Part shown: positions 1 to 12,500 of the stretch, in pieces | How positions within the stretch are numbered: the stretch's first letter is position 1 | Layout of the letters: every line of letters begins with the position of its first letter | Source of the DNA: Capsicum annuum | Taxonomy: Eukaryota > Streptophyta > Magnoliopsida > Solanales > Solanaceae | Reading direction: 5' to 3' | Length of the DNA: 64,000 nt | NCBI RefSeq assembly: GCF_002878395.1 | Contig: NC_061114.1 | Location: 144,123,167-144,187,166 of the forward strand | The notes under the pieces: model-generated | The model's database searches: none | What the model was told of the DNA's origin: nothing | What the model saw: the letters and a program-made list of their open reading frames with translations, nothing else | Position numbers and translations under genes: made by a program

Positions 1-1094
1 GATAGAATAAATTAAGAGAAATGGCATAACAATAATTATGTACACTATGAACTACATCATCATTCATACATTTGGGGCTTTTTGACAAATACTTGCATTA
101 TATAACTTGCACATATGCTAACTTGACAAGATTTTATTCTCTTCATAGTTCATACGGACAATTTATCAAGCACTTGGTGAGTGTCGTATATACAAATAGT
201 ATTAAACAACAAGTGAGCATCATAATTCATCTCTAATTTCACAAGTCAAGGGTTTTTCATGGAGTCACATGAATCTACACGTATAATGATCAATTTCACA
301 TGAGTCACATAATATAATCATGAATTAGGAATTTAATCTAAATACAAATCATGGATCACTTTAATTCCAACCATGGAAAACATAAAAACAATTACTTGAA
401 GTTCATGAGAGATTCTTGAACTCAAAGGGTGGAAGGAACCCTAGGATGAACACTTCACATACCTTTGTTGAGGAATTTCTGAAAGTTTATGGTTGAATCT
501 TTAGTTCTTCATTTGAAATTTAAGCACGTAGGGTTTTGTTCTTGAGCTAATTGGAGAATGAATGAGTATATTTGCCCTCCAAAGTGCTTAATTTCATGTT
601 TTGGGGGCTGAAGGAAATGGGTAAAAGACCCATATACCCCCAATAATACGGTCTTTTAATTACTGAAAATAGGACAATCGATGCGTAGGTTAATGCAATA
701 CATCAATGGCATCGAAGCGATAGCTAACGCATCGCACCATATTTACGTTGATTCACAAGAATTGGAAGCTGGTAGCTAAGGAAAATATTAATCCATGCGA
801 TAGTCGATACGGCGTGCTAAGATCGCATTGATCCACTATTTTAGGGTTCCAAAGGGGCTTCAAACAAAGTCCGAAAAATATGAAACTTTTTTGAAAACAC
901 CTACGAACATTCCTGATCATGAATAAACCTAAATATCTACATTTAATGGATGTAATGGTTGGTAAATAAGGTTTCCAACCTTCACAGGCTAAAATGACAC
1001 TAAGTTTGAGTACTTAGCTAAAATATTCTAAGTCTAGGACCCCTTGACAAGCCTAAAGAACTGAATTAACCTTTGGATTTTGCGGGGTCTTACA
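1..1094 (-). repeat. Tekay-like LTR, partial (LTR 0)
   Basis: Position 1 aligns with about 7690 in the next LTR, so roughly the last 1.1 kb (plus coordinates) is present. It ends in gcggggtcttaca, the minus-strand LTR start TGTAAGACCCCGC. The stretch 661-840 carries a cluster of CpG-containing short words (variants of gcgatagtcgatgcg) found at the same place in the other three LTRs. No coding content. Confidence 0.88.
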
Positions 1095-1107
1095 TTATCT
1101 CACCCTT
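1095..1107 (-). other. Polypurine tract of internal region 1
   Basis: On the minus strand a purine-rich run (aagggtgagataa) directly abuts the LTR start TGTAAG. This is the expected place and form of the PPT that primes plus-strand DNA synthesis. Matching tracts lie at 8767-8779 and 16333-16345. Confidence 0.75.
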
Positions 1108-1139
1108 GGGAACATTCGTACTCAAATGAGACTCCTAAG

Positions 1140-1189
1140 ACAGAGAATACTGAGAGGCTGACTTAGAGAATACTGAGAGGCTGACTTAC
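1140..1189. repeat. Short tandem duplication after the integrase region
   Basis: The 23-base unit agagaatactgagaggctgactt occurs twice in direct succession. The matching places in internal regions 2 (near 8815) and 3 (near 16380) have one copy, so the duplication is private to this unit. The unit is listed here only as a replication-slippage product. Confidence 0.7.
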
Positions 1190-1399
1190 TTACTAGATAT
1201 GAACATCTGGAATATGACTATATGATTGATATTGCTGGTATTCTAAATTTCATACTGAATGTGTATATCTAATGCATGGATATAGCTGAACATGATTCTT
1301 GAATGCGTGACTAGGATTACTAATAAACAAAATCTATATACTGAACATACAATAGAAACTGATACCACGTCTGTAAATGAAATCTGAACATGAAACTGA

Positions 1400-1660
1400 T
1401 TAAGAATAAGGAAACTCTTACCTTGAGCTGAGTCTGGATTAGCAGAGAATAGATGAGTATACTTTGTTCTCTTGTCTTCTTTTTCTTCCCAAGTAGCTCC
1501 CTCAATGGATAAATTCTTCCAAAAAACTTTAACGAGAGGAACTTCTTGGTTGATTAGTCTACGAATCTAGTAGTTAAAAATTTTGACTAGGATCTCTTCA
1601 TGAGAGAGACTATACTCAATATATACACTCTCTATAGGGACTATGATTGATGGGTCACCT
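1400..1660 (-). pseudogene. Chromodomain at integrase C-terminus, internal region 1
   Basis: Minus-strand translation shows the standard plant chromovirus chromodomain: an 'EEIL' lead-in, then 'RRL' and 'EVPLVKVFWKN', then 'GATWEEKED' and a final 'HLF'. In plant chromoviruses this module follows the integrase core and directs insertion to chromatin carrying particular histone marks. One in-frame TAG replaces a residue that is usually Gln. It places the family in the chromodomain-bearing Tekay/Del-like group. Confidence 0.85.
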
Positions 1661-1699
1661 ATGTATTTCTTTCACAAGGAGACATGAAACACTGGATGA

Positions 1700-2760
1700 A
1701 CTGAAGATATATTTAAAGGTAACTCAAGCTCCTCAGCTTCCTTTCCGAATTGGCTAAAAATTTAGTAAGGATCGATATATCTGGGATTGATTTTACCTTA
1801 CTTGCCAAAATTCTTCACTCCTTTCGAACGAGAGATCTTCAAGAACACATGGTCAGCAATCTCAAACTCGAGATCCTTTCTGCACATATCTGCATATAAT
1901 TTTTGCTGGCTCTGAACTTTCTTAAGCCTTTTCCTAATCAACTGGACCTTCTCTATGGTATCAAACACCAAGTAAGGTCCTACCACTGTTGCCTCACCTA
2001 CTATAAATCCAATAATGCGATATCTACACCTTCTCCCATAAAGAGCCTCAAATGGAGCCATCTGAATATTGGAGTGATAACTGTTGTTATATGTAAACTC
2101 AATCAATGGCAAGTGGTCAACCCAACTACATTTAAAGTCTATCACACATGATCTCAACATATCGTTTAAGGTCTAAATGTTCCTTTCTGCTTGACAATCT
2201 TTATGAGGATAAAAAATTATACTGAGATGAACTCAGGTACAAAGACCCTTTTGGAATGTTTTCCAGAAATAAGAGGTGAACTAGGTACCTCTATCTAAAA
2301 TAATAGATAATAGAATACCATGAAATATAATCAACTCCTTGATATAGAGTTTGGTGTAATCCTCGGCTGAATTGGAGGTATGAACTAGAAGGAAATGAGA
2401 TAATTTGGTCATCCTATCTACAATGATGCAAACTAAATCATGTTGATGATGAGTACCAGGCAAACCCGTCACCAGGTTTATGTTCACCTTTTCTCATTTC
2501 CAGGTGGGAAACTAAACTCCTGTATGGAACCACTAGGCTTCTGATGTTTAACCCTAACTTGCTGATATATTGAACACTTTGCCACAAACTCTGCAATGTC
2601 TCTTTTCATCCCACTCTACCAATAGATCTCCCGCAAATTGCGGTACATCTTTGTGTCCCCTAAATGAATAGAGTAACGTGTACCATGTTCTTCTGCTAGA
2701 ATTTTTTGCCTCAAGTCATCTACACCTAGCACACACAGACGTACCTAAAATTTAAAATAC
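1700..2760 (-). pseudogene. Integrase, broken, internal region 1
   Basis: Two open pieces cover most of an integrase core. Positions 2281-2487 (minus) include 'IVDRMTK' with the first catalytic Asp and 'LDRGT' with the second. The next frame holds 'QAERN' with the catalytic Glu. Positions 1798-2160 continue with 'MAPFEALYGRRCR', a typical plant gypsy integrase motif, and the C-terminal barrel region. All three residues of the D,D,E triad can be placed, but frameshifts and a TAG just after the second Asp make it non-functional. Confidence 0.88.
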
Positions 2761-2959
2761 CATCTCCGCCTTGGGAGAAAACCTTTACTGTCTGATTTCT
2801 AACTGATCCCTTTAACAAGAGTAGAATGGGATCCCTATCCGACTTTTCCTTCACTTTGGAAACTAGGGATGATTCTAAACTACTCTGCACCCAAACACTA
2901 ACTTTTACTAAATCAACTAAGCAAATACCTAATTGGTCTAGCTGATGAACTTCTTCAGC

Positions 2960-3420
2960 TAACATCTTTGTACTATTATAAACATGGGAAACACTACCCA
3001 TAGACATTCTACTGAGAGCGCCAACCACTATATTGTCCTTGATCGGATGATACAGAACACTCATGTCATAGTCTTTCAATAATTCCCAACCACCTTCTTT
3101 GACGAAGGTTGAGGTCCTTCTAAGAGAACACATAGTACAGGCTCTTATGATCAGTGAACACATCAACGTGCACAACATACAAGTCATGCCTCAAAATATT
3201 TAAGGAAAAAGCTACTGTTGCTAACTTAATATCATGATTAGGATAGTGCTTCTTATAGGTCTTAAGTTGTCTAGAGGCATTGGCTATGACCTTACCTCTC
3301 TGCATCAAAACACAATGTAATCTGACTCTAGAAGTGTCACAGTACAAAACAAAAACATTAGAACCCTCTGGTATGGTCAAAACTGGAGTTGTGGTTAGTC
3401 GAGTATTCAACTCCTAAAAA
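2960..3420 (-). pseudogene. RNase H domain, broken, internal region 1
   Basis: Minus-strand residues include 'YCDTSRVRLHCVLMQ' (first acidic residue in 'YCD'), 'ASRQLKTYKKHYP', and 'VFTDHKSL', the usual tail of this domain in plant gypsy elements. The fold degrades RNA in the RNA:DNA hybrid. After about 3120 the frame shifts and continues as 'LLKDYDMSVLYHP', the connection toward integrase. Confidence 0.87.
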
Positions 3421-3689
3421 CTCTTCTCATAAAAATCTGACGACTGGAACTTAAAATTCTTCTGAGTTAATCTGGACATAGTGAATGCAATAGATGAAAA
3501 TATCTCATGAAACCATAGGTAATAGCCAGCAAAACTAAATAAACTCCTAATATCTAATGGAGTGATGGGTCTGGGCTAGTTTCTTACTGCTTCGGTCATT
3601 TAGGGATCAACTCTAGTTCCATCATCAGAAATTATATGGTCAAAAATTCTACTGACTTTAGCCAAAATTCGTACTTACTGAATTTGGTG

Positions 3690-4260
3690 AATAGTTGATG
3701 ATATTTGAGAGTCTGCAATACTATTTTAAGATGGTCTGCATGTTCGTGTCTACTACGAAAGTAAATAAAAATATCATCTATGAAGATTATAATGAACATG
3801 TCTAAGTACTATTTCAACACATGGTTCATCAAGTCCATGAAGGCTGTTAGGGAATTGGTCAGACAAAAGGAGATGACTAAAAATTCAAAGTGACCATACT
3901 GAGTTTGAAAAGCTATTTTTCTGATATCACCTTCACTGAGTCTGAGCTGATGATAATCTGCTATGAGGTCAATCTTAGAGAAATAACTGGCACCCTGAAG
4001 TTGGTCAAACAAGTCATCAATTCTGGGGAGTGGATATTTGTTATTGACTGTAACTTTGTTTAACTGACAATAATCTATGCACATTCTAAGAGAACTATCT
4101 TTCTTACATATGAATAACACTAGTGCGCCCTTCAAGGACATACTGGGTCTGATGAATCCCTTATATAAGAGATCCTTTAACTGTTCCTTTAATTCTCTTA
4201 GTTCTGCTGGAGCCATTTTGTATGGCGAGATAGAGATAGGCTGAGTATCTGGGATTTGAT
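3690..4260 (-). pseudogene. Reverse transcriptase, broken, internal region 1
   Basis: The open piece 3809-4216 (minus) holds the fingers and start of the palm: '[12 protein letters not shown]', '[12 protein letters not shown]', '[13 protein letters not shown]' and 'FSKIDL' with the first catalytic Asp. The polymerase box follows as FIDD at 3773-3784, the F/YxDD motif. Frame changes separate the parts. Later palm and thumb sequence down to the RNase H is more degraded. Confidence 0.9.
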
Positions 4261-4699
4261 TAATTCAAAAATCAATTTCCCTTTTGGGAGGAACTCTAGG
4301 AAGTTCTTTGCAAAAGCTATTTGGCAATTCACATTCTACTGATAGTTATTCAAGAGTAGGGGTTTCTAAACTAGAGTCGTGGACTCAAACAAGATTGTAG
4401 ACATATCCCTTAGATGTCATCTTTCTAGCCCAAAATTAAGAAATAAGTTGACCCCTAAATACTTAAGTACTACCCCTCCACTCTAGGATGGGTTAATTCA
4501 GAAACTAAAATTGGACAACTCTATTTCTGTAGTCGAATGAAGCTAATCCATCCTGAGAATGATATCAAAATCAGTCATTTCTAATTCAACTAAATCTGCT
4601 GAAGTGACTTTTTGAGATATCATAACCAGATAGTTCCTGTATACCCTCTAAGCTAGGATAGATTTTCCCTCTAGGAAAAAAATAGACAAGGGCTCTACT

Positions 4700-4890
4700 A
4701 TAATTTTTGGGCTGACTCTGAAATCAACTATTATATATGAAGTAACAAAAGACAAAGAAGTTCTTAGATCTAGAAAAGAATAAACATGCAATGTTAAACA
4801 TGTAACGTACTAGTGACCACATTATGAGAATTTTCCTAATCCTGTCAGGACTGAAAAGCATAGAGTCTGTTTGGGTGCTACCCACTGGTG
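4700..4890 (-). pseudogene. Aspartic protease remnant, internal region 1
   Basis: A shifted frame of the minus strand gives a 'SLSFVTSY' segment, as in the 'DPG-SxLSFVTPY' active-site region of plant chromovirus proteases. The catalytic DPG is here degraded to something like DLR, so the active Asp neighbourhood is damaged. It lies between the Gag knuckle and RT, the normal order. Confidence 0.62.
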
Positions 4891-6018
4891 GCACTGGAAG
4901 AGGTACCCTACTGATTTTAACGACCAGACTGAGCAGGGGAATGGTTATGCCGACTCTCCGAATCCACCATAGGATACTATCTGATTCTATGGCCTGGATT
5001 TCTATGTTTAAAACACACATTGCTGCCAGCTCTGCAGATACCCAGGTGGTTTCTGCCATACTTTTGGCAAAGGGGAATGGCTTGAGCACTACTAACATTG
5101 CCTTGGGGTTTAGGGCCTGATGTCTTACCTTGGTTTCCATATCTAAATTTTTGCGCTGGAGCATTGGCTAAGGAAGGAGGTGGAACTTAGGATTTCACAT
5201 AGAACTAAGAATAGTTCCTATCTTCAAACTTAGACTAAGCAAAATTGAAACTACCTATTTTCTCTCTCTCCTTCTTTTTATTTATTGCCTCTTCTATCTA
5301 CTGAGTATGAACCATTATCCTATTTATGTCCATCTCTTTAATAAGCATTGCGGTCCTATAATTCTTGACCATGCTGGTAGACACTCCTGACATGATCTTA
5401 CTCATCTTTGCTCTGCTATCTGCTACAACATGCGGGGCATATCTGGCTAACTAAGTATCTGGCTAACTAAGTAAACATGAGATAATACTCCTATACTATC
5501 ATATTACCCTACTTCAGGTTTATAAAAACCAAAACCTTGGCTCTTCTTAACTCTAGCGGGAAGAACCTATCAAAAAAAGCAACTACAAATTCCTCCCATT
5601 ATTTGCATGCTGCATCTGCAGCCCTATCTGCCTTGTACTATTTCAACCATGAGTGAGCCACATCCTATAACTGATATATGACCAACTCAACACTCTCAAT
5701 AGCAATTACCTCCATGATATTAGTAACCTTCTGCACCTGATAAAGAAATTCTTGATGGTCCTCATCTGACTTAGTCCCGGTAAACAATGGAGGGTTCATT
5801 TGGGTGAAGCCTCGAATTAGGGAAGCAACAGTATTGGCCACTAGGTTGGCTAGAACCACAGCTAGAAGTTTATTCTGGGATACCATAAAATGATCTAGGG
5901 TGGTGAAGGCTACTCTGAATTCCACGTAAAAGACATGCTTGCCCAAAGGATCAAGATAGATGGGCTGAGGTACTAACTAATTTTCCATTCCTCTTCCCTG
6001 AGTCCTCTTTGGAGCCAT
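4890..6018 (-). pseudogene. Gag with zinc-knuckle remnant, internal region 1
   Basis: A start codon at 6018 (minus) opens 'MAPKRTQGRGM', followed by a stop. The capsid part is readable at 5665-5946 ('NPPLFTGTKSDED', 'EFLYQVQKV'). A zinc knuckle lies near 4975-5025 as CFKH-xxxx-GH; the second Cys is now His and a stop replaces a residue before the last Cys. The start lies about 220 bp inside the PBS-bearing LTR border, typical of this element class. Confidence 0.82.
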
Positions 6019-6224
6019 GTTCAGTAAATAAAAGATAAGCAAGGATTAGAAAGAGAGTGTAGCTGGAGATCATGCTTACTTGCATGACCTAAATATTGAA
6101 AGGAGGGAAACTTTTCCTAAATATCTCATAGCCTCTTTTCCATAAGTGTGGTACGCAACACACCCATGCACAAGACTGTACTAGATGTGAATTTTAAACT
6201 TCCTAGGACTCTGTTAAACCTTAT

Positions 6225-6236
6225 GCTCTAATACCA
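6225..6236 (-). other. Primer binding site, internal region 1
   Basis: The minus strand reads TGGTATTAGAGC four bases inside the LTR. This is the initiator-Met tRNA complement (TGGTATCAGAGC) with one change, and it marks 6241-8766 as the 5' LTR of this unit. Confidence 0.85.
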
Positions 6237-6240
6237 AGTT

Positions 6241-8766
6241 TGTAACACCCCGAGTCTGTACCAAGGATGCTACACGGTGCTCATAGTATCGAAGGACCAC
6301 AAGCTAACCGATGACTGGTACCTACTACAATAACTGTATAATAAATAATGTAATGATTGCGAAAATAGGTGGAAACATAAGCCATAAGGTTTAAGTCTAT
6401 AAATAAATCTGAACATGGTATCAAAATACTAAAACTGAATATAAGTACTGAAAAAATAAATTGTCTAAAATACTCTGGTCTAAAAAAGTCTCTACCTGTC
6501 TGAACTGTAAAGTTGATGGCCTCGTCTACTAAAATAAAATAAAAGTACTTTAAATAATAATCATGTCCTCGAACTATGAGAACTTACCAGTACTCTAGAA
6601 GCATAGAATCTTAACTGCTAAGGGTTCTCTGGGGCTCATGCCTCTAAACCTATGATATAAGACATCATAGCCCAAAGAAAAGAAGTGTCAGTACGTTAAA
6701 TATACTGGTATGCTCAGTGAGGTAGGATGAAATGCATGGGTTCATATTTATGAACAATAATAACTAAATAACATGATTATGATTGAGCAAGAGTACATGT
6801 GTTAATATATAGATTATAACTGAGATCATACTAATACTAAGTGCTGAATTGGAGCACTGGTAACTGATATATGGGTTTACAAATACTGTATTATAGATTT
6901 TTTAAATAACTGTATCAGATATTTATGAGTATCGTAGAACCATACTGAGTTCTACACTGAGCTGAGTGACCATGTCTATAGTCCAAAATCTGTAGAACAG
7001 AACTGAGTTCTATATAGAGACAAAGACTAGAACTGAGAATATGGGAGGTAATTATCTAACTAACATCCCCCTTCTATAGTTGATTTATGGTTTAACCTAT
7101 TACCCTAGTTGAAAGGGTGTCAATATTATTCCACGAGTAAGGACAAGCTGTGAGTTAACCCTCTCTGAAAGGAAGCTCTTTCATCAACCCTCGCTGACAG
7201 AATAACTCAGATAAAAAGTATCAACCCTTATAATGTCTTGTAGGAAGAAACCTTAACCTATGCTGGCATCATAGTTTTGTAACATAGGGATTCCTACTAA
7301 GGGTCAAATTCTCTGATGTAAGTAATTCCCCCATACCTCGGTTAACTTGGTGGTGAATCTTATTCCTAACTTAATAGACACGGAACTGATTTCTAGTTAG
7401 TACTCGGCTAGAGTGAACGGTTACTAAGATTACTATTTAGCTGAACTGACTGAATTTTGTAAGTTCCGTTGACAGATAGAATACTACTAAATTCTATTAG
7501 CTGACTGAGTTTACTGAGGTCTTAACTGGATACTGAATTAGATAGGAATAATATGGATTCTACTGAGTTTACTTAAGTTCTATAACTTACTGAGAGTACT
7601 ACTAATCATGTAGTAGCTAATATTGTTCTATGACTGACCATGGCTCTAGTAAATCAACTAAATTGTCAGGTATAAGTACCCCTAGGACTCGATAGCATAA
7701 ATTAAGTGACATAGCATAACATGAAACATGTAAACTATGAACTTGATAATCATTTATACATTGGGGCATTTTGACAAACACTTGCTTGATATAATTTGCA
7801 CATAAGCTAACTTGACATGATTTCATTTTCTTAATAGTTCACATGGACAATTTTTCAAGCACTTGGTGAGCATTAAATATGCATATAGTATTGAGCAATA
7901 AGTGAGAATCATAATTCATATCTAATATCAACAGTCAAGGGTTTGTCTACACACATAATGGTTAATTTCACATCAGTTACATATATATAATCATGAATTA
8001 GGAACTTAATCCAAATAGCAATCATGGATTGCGTTAATTTAAACCATGGAAATCATAAAATCAATTACTTAAAGTTCATAAGAGATTCTTGGAATCTAAG
8101 GGTGGAAGGAACCCCTTGGATGAACACTTCATATACCATTGTTAAAGACTTTCTGAAAGTTTTTGGTGGAATCTTTAGTTCTTGATTTGAAATTTATGCA
8201 CCTAGGATTTTGTTCTTGAGCTAATTGGAGAATGAATGAGTATATTTGCTCTCCAAAGGGCTTAATTTTGTGTTTTGAGGGATGAAGAATATGGGGAAAA
8301 GACCAAAATACCCCCATGAACACAGTCTTTTAATGACTAGAAACTAGGCTACTGAAGCGCAGGTCGACGTGCTGCGTCGATTGAAACGATGGATATCCAA
8401 TGCGTCATTCCATATTCACGTTAATACATAAGAATTGGATGCTGGTAGCTAGGGAAAATATTAATCAATATGATACTCAACGCGGTACACCAAGATCGCG
8501 TTAAGCAACTATTTTATGGTTCCCAAGGGACTTTAAACAAGGTCTGAAAAATCTAAAACTTGTCAGAAAACACCGACGGACATTCCTGATCATGAATCAA
8601 CCTAGACATTAAAATTTAATGGATGTAAAGGTCCCAAAATAAGGTTGCCAACTTTTGTTGTCTAAAATGACACTAAGACTAAGTTCTTAGCTAAAATATT
8701 CTAAGTCTAGGACCCTTGAAAAGTCTAAACTACTGAATTAAGCTTAGCATTTTGCGGGGTCTTACA
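6241..8766 (-). repeat. Tekay-like LTR A (complete, 2526 bp)
   Basis: It starts tgtaacaccccgag and ends gcggggtcttaca. It serves both as 5' LTR of the unit at 1095-6240 and as 3' LTR of the unit at 8767-13804. CpG-containing words lie at about 8345-8515. No coding capacity. The ORF-sized stretches in it (for example 7617-7826 and 8129-8323, minus) have no recognisable motif and are not preserved in the other LTR copies. Confidence 0.9.
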
Positions 8767-8779
8767 TTATCTCCCCATT
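8767..8779 (-). other. Polypurine tract of internal region 2
   Basis: The minus strand reads aatggggagataa directly before TGTAAGACCCC. It is the best preserved PPT of the array. Confidence 0.78.
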
Positions 8780-9059
8780 GGGAACATTCATCTTTGAAAG
8801 AGACGGCTAAGATGTATAATACTGAGTGGCTAACTTAATTACTGGATATGAACATCTGGAACATGACTATATGCAGATAATACTCGAATTCTAAATTATC
8901 ATACTGAACATGCATATCTGATGCATGGATATAGCTGAACATGATTCATGAATGCATGACTGGGACTACTGATAAACTGAAACTATATATTGAGCATGCA
9001 ATGGGAACTGATACCATATTTATAACTAAAATTTAAACATGAAACTGATTAAGATTAAG

Positions 9060-9265
9060 GAATATATTACCTTGATTTTAGTCTGGATTAGCAGAGAATA
9101 GATGAGGATACATGGTTCACTTGTCTGCTTTTGCTTCCCAAGTAGCTCCCTCCAGTGACAGATTCCACCAAAAAACTTTAACTAGAGGAACTTCTTTGTT
9201 CCTTACTCTATGAATCTAATAGTCAAAGATTTTGAGTGGGATCTCTTCATGAGCGAGACTGTACT
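9060..9265 (-). pseudogene. Chromodomain, internal region 2
   Basis: The sequence is collinear with the chromodomain at 1400-1660, with the same order of segments (the EVP-VKVxW core and the GATWE-like end in plus coordinates 9120-9185). It was recognised by nucleotide similarity to the first copy; stops and small indels break the frame. Confidence 0.75.
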
Positions 9266-9439
9266 GAATATTTATGCTCTCTATAAGGACTTAGAATGAT
9301 GTATCACCAATGCATTTCTTTTGCAAGGAGACATGAAACACTAGATGAACTGAAGATAAATCATAAGTTAACTCGAGTTTGTAAGCTACCTTTCAAAAAT
9401 AAAAGGGAATTCGGTAAGGACTGACATATTGAGGACTTA

Positions 9440-10540
9440 TTTTCCTTTTCCTACCAAAATGCATCACTCCATTCAAAGGAGATGATCTTTATGTTCACAT
9501 GGTCACGAATCTCAAACTCAAGATCCCTTCTTCACACATCTGCATACGATTTTTCCTATCTATAGTTGTCTTAAGCCTTTCTTTCATAAGTTGGACCTTC
9601 TCTAAGGTATCAAACACCAAGTCAGGCCCAACTAATATACCCTCTCCCATAAAGCACCTCAAACAGAGCAATCTGAATACTGGAGTGATAGATATTGGTA
9701 TATACAAACTCAATTAAAGGCAAGTGGTCATCCCAACTACCTTTAGTGTCTATTGCACATGCTCGCATCATATCTTCTATGGTCTGAATGGTCCTTTCTG
9801 CTTGACCATCTATCTAAGGATGAAAATTTATCCTAAGATGAACTTAGGTACCAAGACCCTTTTGGAATGCTTTCAAAAAATAAAAGGTAAACTGGTTACC
9901 TCTATTTGAAATAATGGACAATGGAACATTATGCAATCTAACCTACTCCCTCATATAGAGTTTGGTGTAATCCTCGGCTAAATAGAAGGTATGAACTGGA
10001 AGAAAAATGAGATAATTTGATCTCTATAATGACCCAAACTGAATTATGCTGACGACGACTACCAGGCAAACCCATCACAAAGTTCATGTTAACTTCTTCT
10101 AATTTCCAGAAGGGAATACTGAACTCCTGCATGTATTCATTAGACATATGATGCTCAATCTTAGCCTGCTGACTTGTTGAGAACTTAGCCACAAACTCTA
10201 TAATGTCTCTTTTCATCCCAATCCACTAATAGATCTCCCATAAATTATGTTACATCTTCGTAGCCCTTGTATAAATAGATTAACATGCACTATATTCTTC
10301 TGAAAGAATTTGCTGCCTCAAGTCATCTACACCTGGTACACACAGAAGATATTGACAACGACAAACACTATCTCTGCCTTGGGAGAAAATCTCTACTTTA
10401 CAATTTTTGATTGATTCCTTCAACAGGACTAGAATGGGATTCCTATCCTGCTTTTCCTTCACTTTACAAACTAGGGATGATTCTGAGCTACTCTGCACCC
10501 AGGGCCTACTTTTTGATAATCGACTAAGCAAATACCTAGT
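9440..10540 (-). pseudogene. Integrase, broken, internal region 2
   Basis: From N to C (minus strand): 10280-10531 ends in 'VDDLRQQILSEEYS', the start of the HHCC zinc-binding part. 9938-10216 begins 'MKRDIIEFVAKF' and continues to 'VNMNFVMGLPG', just before the catalytic core. 9495-9713 is the C-terminal part. The Cys pair of the zinc finger is damaged ('FSTSQQ' where CPNCQQ is usual) and the segment between the pieces is frameshifted. Confidence 0.83.
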
Positions 10541-10559
10541 CGATCTAGCTAATTGAATT

Positions 10560-11010
10560 CCTGAGCTAACTTTTTCTTACTGTTTTCAACATGGGAAACA
10601 CTACCCACAAATGTTCTACTGCGAGCATCAACCACTATATTGGCCATGCCCGGATGATATAGGATACTCATTTCATAGTTTTTCAACAATTCCTAACCAC
10701 TTTCTCTGATGGAGGTTGAGGTCTTTCTGAGAGAACACACACTGTAGGCTCTTATGATCAGTGAACACATAAACGTACACACCTTACTAGTTGCTAACTC
10801 ATGATCATGAGTAGGATAGTTCTTCTTATAGGGCTTAAATTGTTTAGAGTCATAGTCTATGACCTTACCTCTCTACATCAAAACACAAACTAATCCGACT
10901 CTGGAAGTGTCACTTTACATAACAAAACCATCAGAACCTTTTGGTAGGGTCAAAACTGGAGTTGTGGTGACTTGAGTCTTTAACTCCTGAAAACTCTTCT
11001 CACAAGAATC
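10560..11010 (-). pseudogene. RNase H remnant, internal region 2
   Basis: The stretch aligns with the RNase H of the first unit, but a deletion near 10780 and several stops leave only short matches, such as the region around the DHKSL-like motif near 10755. It was recognised mainly from collinearity. Confidence 0.68.
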
Positions 11011-11229
11011 TAACCACTAAAACTTGACTTTCTTCTAACTCAGTCTAGACAATAGGATCCAATAGATGAAAATATCTCAACAAACCATCGATAATAGCCA
11101 GTCAAACCGAAGAAACTCCTAATATCTGATGGAGAGATGGGCCTGAGCCAGTTTCTCACTACTTTGATCATTTAAAGTTCAACTCTAATGCCATCACCAG
11201 AAATTATATGGCTAAAGAATGTTATTGAC

Positions 11230-11850
11230 TTTAGCCAAAATTTTCAATTACTGAATGTGGTGATAATCTGATGGTTTTTAAGAGTCTCCAATACTATTTT
11301 GAGATGGTATATATGATCTTGTTTACTACTAGAGTAAAAAAGAATGTCATCTATGAATATTATAATGAACATGTCCAAGTACTGCTTGAACACATGGTTC
11401 ATCAAGTCCATGAAGGCTACTGGGGCATTGGTAAGACCAAAGGACATGACTAAAAATTCAAAGTGACCATACCGAGTTCAGAAAGCTGTCTTTGGAATGT
11501 CACTTTCTCTAACACTAAGATGATGATAGCCTGATCTGAGGTCTATCTTAGAGAAATAACTGACACCCTAAAGTTGATCAAAGAAGTTATCCATTCTAGG
11601 GAGTGGATATTTGTTCTTGACCGTAACTTTGTTTAACTAACTGTAATCTATGCACATTATGAGAGAACCATTTTTCTTATGCACGAATAATACTGGTGTG
11701 CCCCACGAGGATGCACTGGGTTTGATGAATCCCTTATCTAAGAGATCCTTTAACTATTTCTTTAATTCTCTGAGTTCTTCTGGAGCCCTTTTGTATGGTG
11801 GGATACATATGGGCAAAGAATCTGGGAGAAGATTAATTCCAAAATCAATT
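11230..11850 (-). pseudogene. Reverse transcriptase, broken, internal region 2
   Basis: Positions 11244-11447 (minus) carry the palm: 'SFGLTNAPVAFMDLMN', then 'FIDDILFYS' with the catalytic FIDD at 11346-11357. The N-terminal fingers lie at about 11640-11830 ('APEELRELKK', a TAG where Gln is usual, 'LKDLLDKGF'). This copy keeps the polymerase box in a longer frame than unit 1 but loses the fingers. Confidence 0.87.
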
Positions 11851-12299
11851 TATCTTATGGGAGGAACTACAGGAAGATCTTTGGGAAAAACATCTAGGAA
11901 TTCACATTCTATTGATAATGATCCAAGAGTAGGAGTTTCTAAAATAGAGCCCTAGACTCAAATGAGATGGTAGACACATCCCTTATATATCTTCTTTCTA
12001 GCCCAAAGGTAAGAAATAAGTTGACCCCTAAGGGCTGAAGTACTACCCTTCCACTCTAGGACGGGTTTATTCGAAAATTAAAATAGGACAACTCTATTTC
12101 TGTAGTCAACTGAGGAATAACAGGAATGAAGCTAATCCATACTGAGAATGACGTTGAAATCAGTCATCTCAAATTTTTATAATCTACTGAAGTTACTGTC
12201 TGAGATATCATAACTAGATAGTTCCTGTATACCCTCCGGGATAAGGTAGATTTACCCACTGGGGAAGAAAATTAGAAATGCTCTACAAGAATTTTTTGG

Positions 12300-12500
12300 A
12301 CTGACTCTGAAATTAACTAGTATACATGGAGTAACAAAAGACAAACAAGCTCCTGGATCTAGAAAAGTATAAACATGCAATGATAAACTTGTAACGTAAC
12401 AGTGACAACATCAGGAGAATTTTCCTGATCCTGTCGAGACTGAAGAACATAGAGTATATTTGGGCGCTGGCCACCCTACTGATTTGGGTGACCAAACTGA
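12300..12500 (-). pseudogene. Aspartic protease remnant, internal region 2
   Basis: The position and sequence match the protease remnant of unit 1. The readable piece at 12313-12495 is out of the protease frame. No intact D(S/T)G-type site could be read. Confidence 0.55.

Noticed and set aside
4824..5120. 98-residue open frame on the plus strand
   Set aside because: Antisense to the gag/protease part of unit 1; no motif of its own and not kept in unit 2.
11650..11955. 101-residue open frame on the plus strand
   Set aside because: Antisense of the unit 2 RT fingers region; the minus strand carries the recognisable protein.
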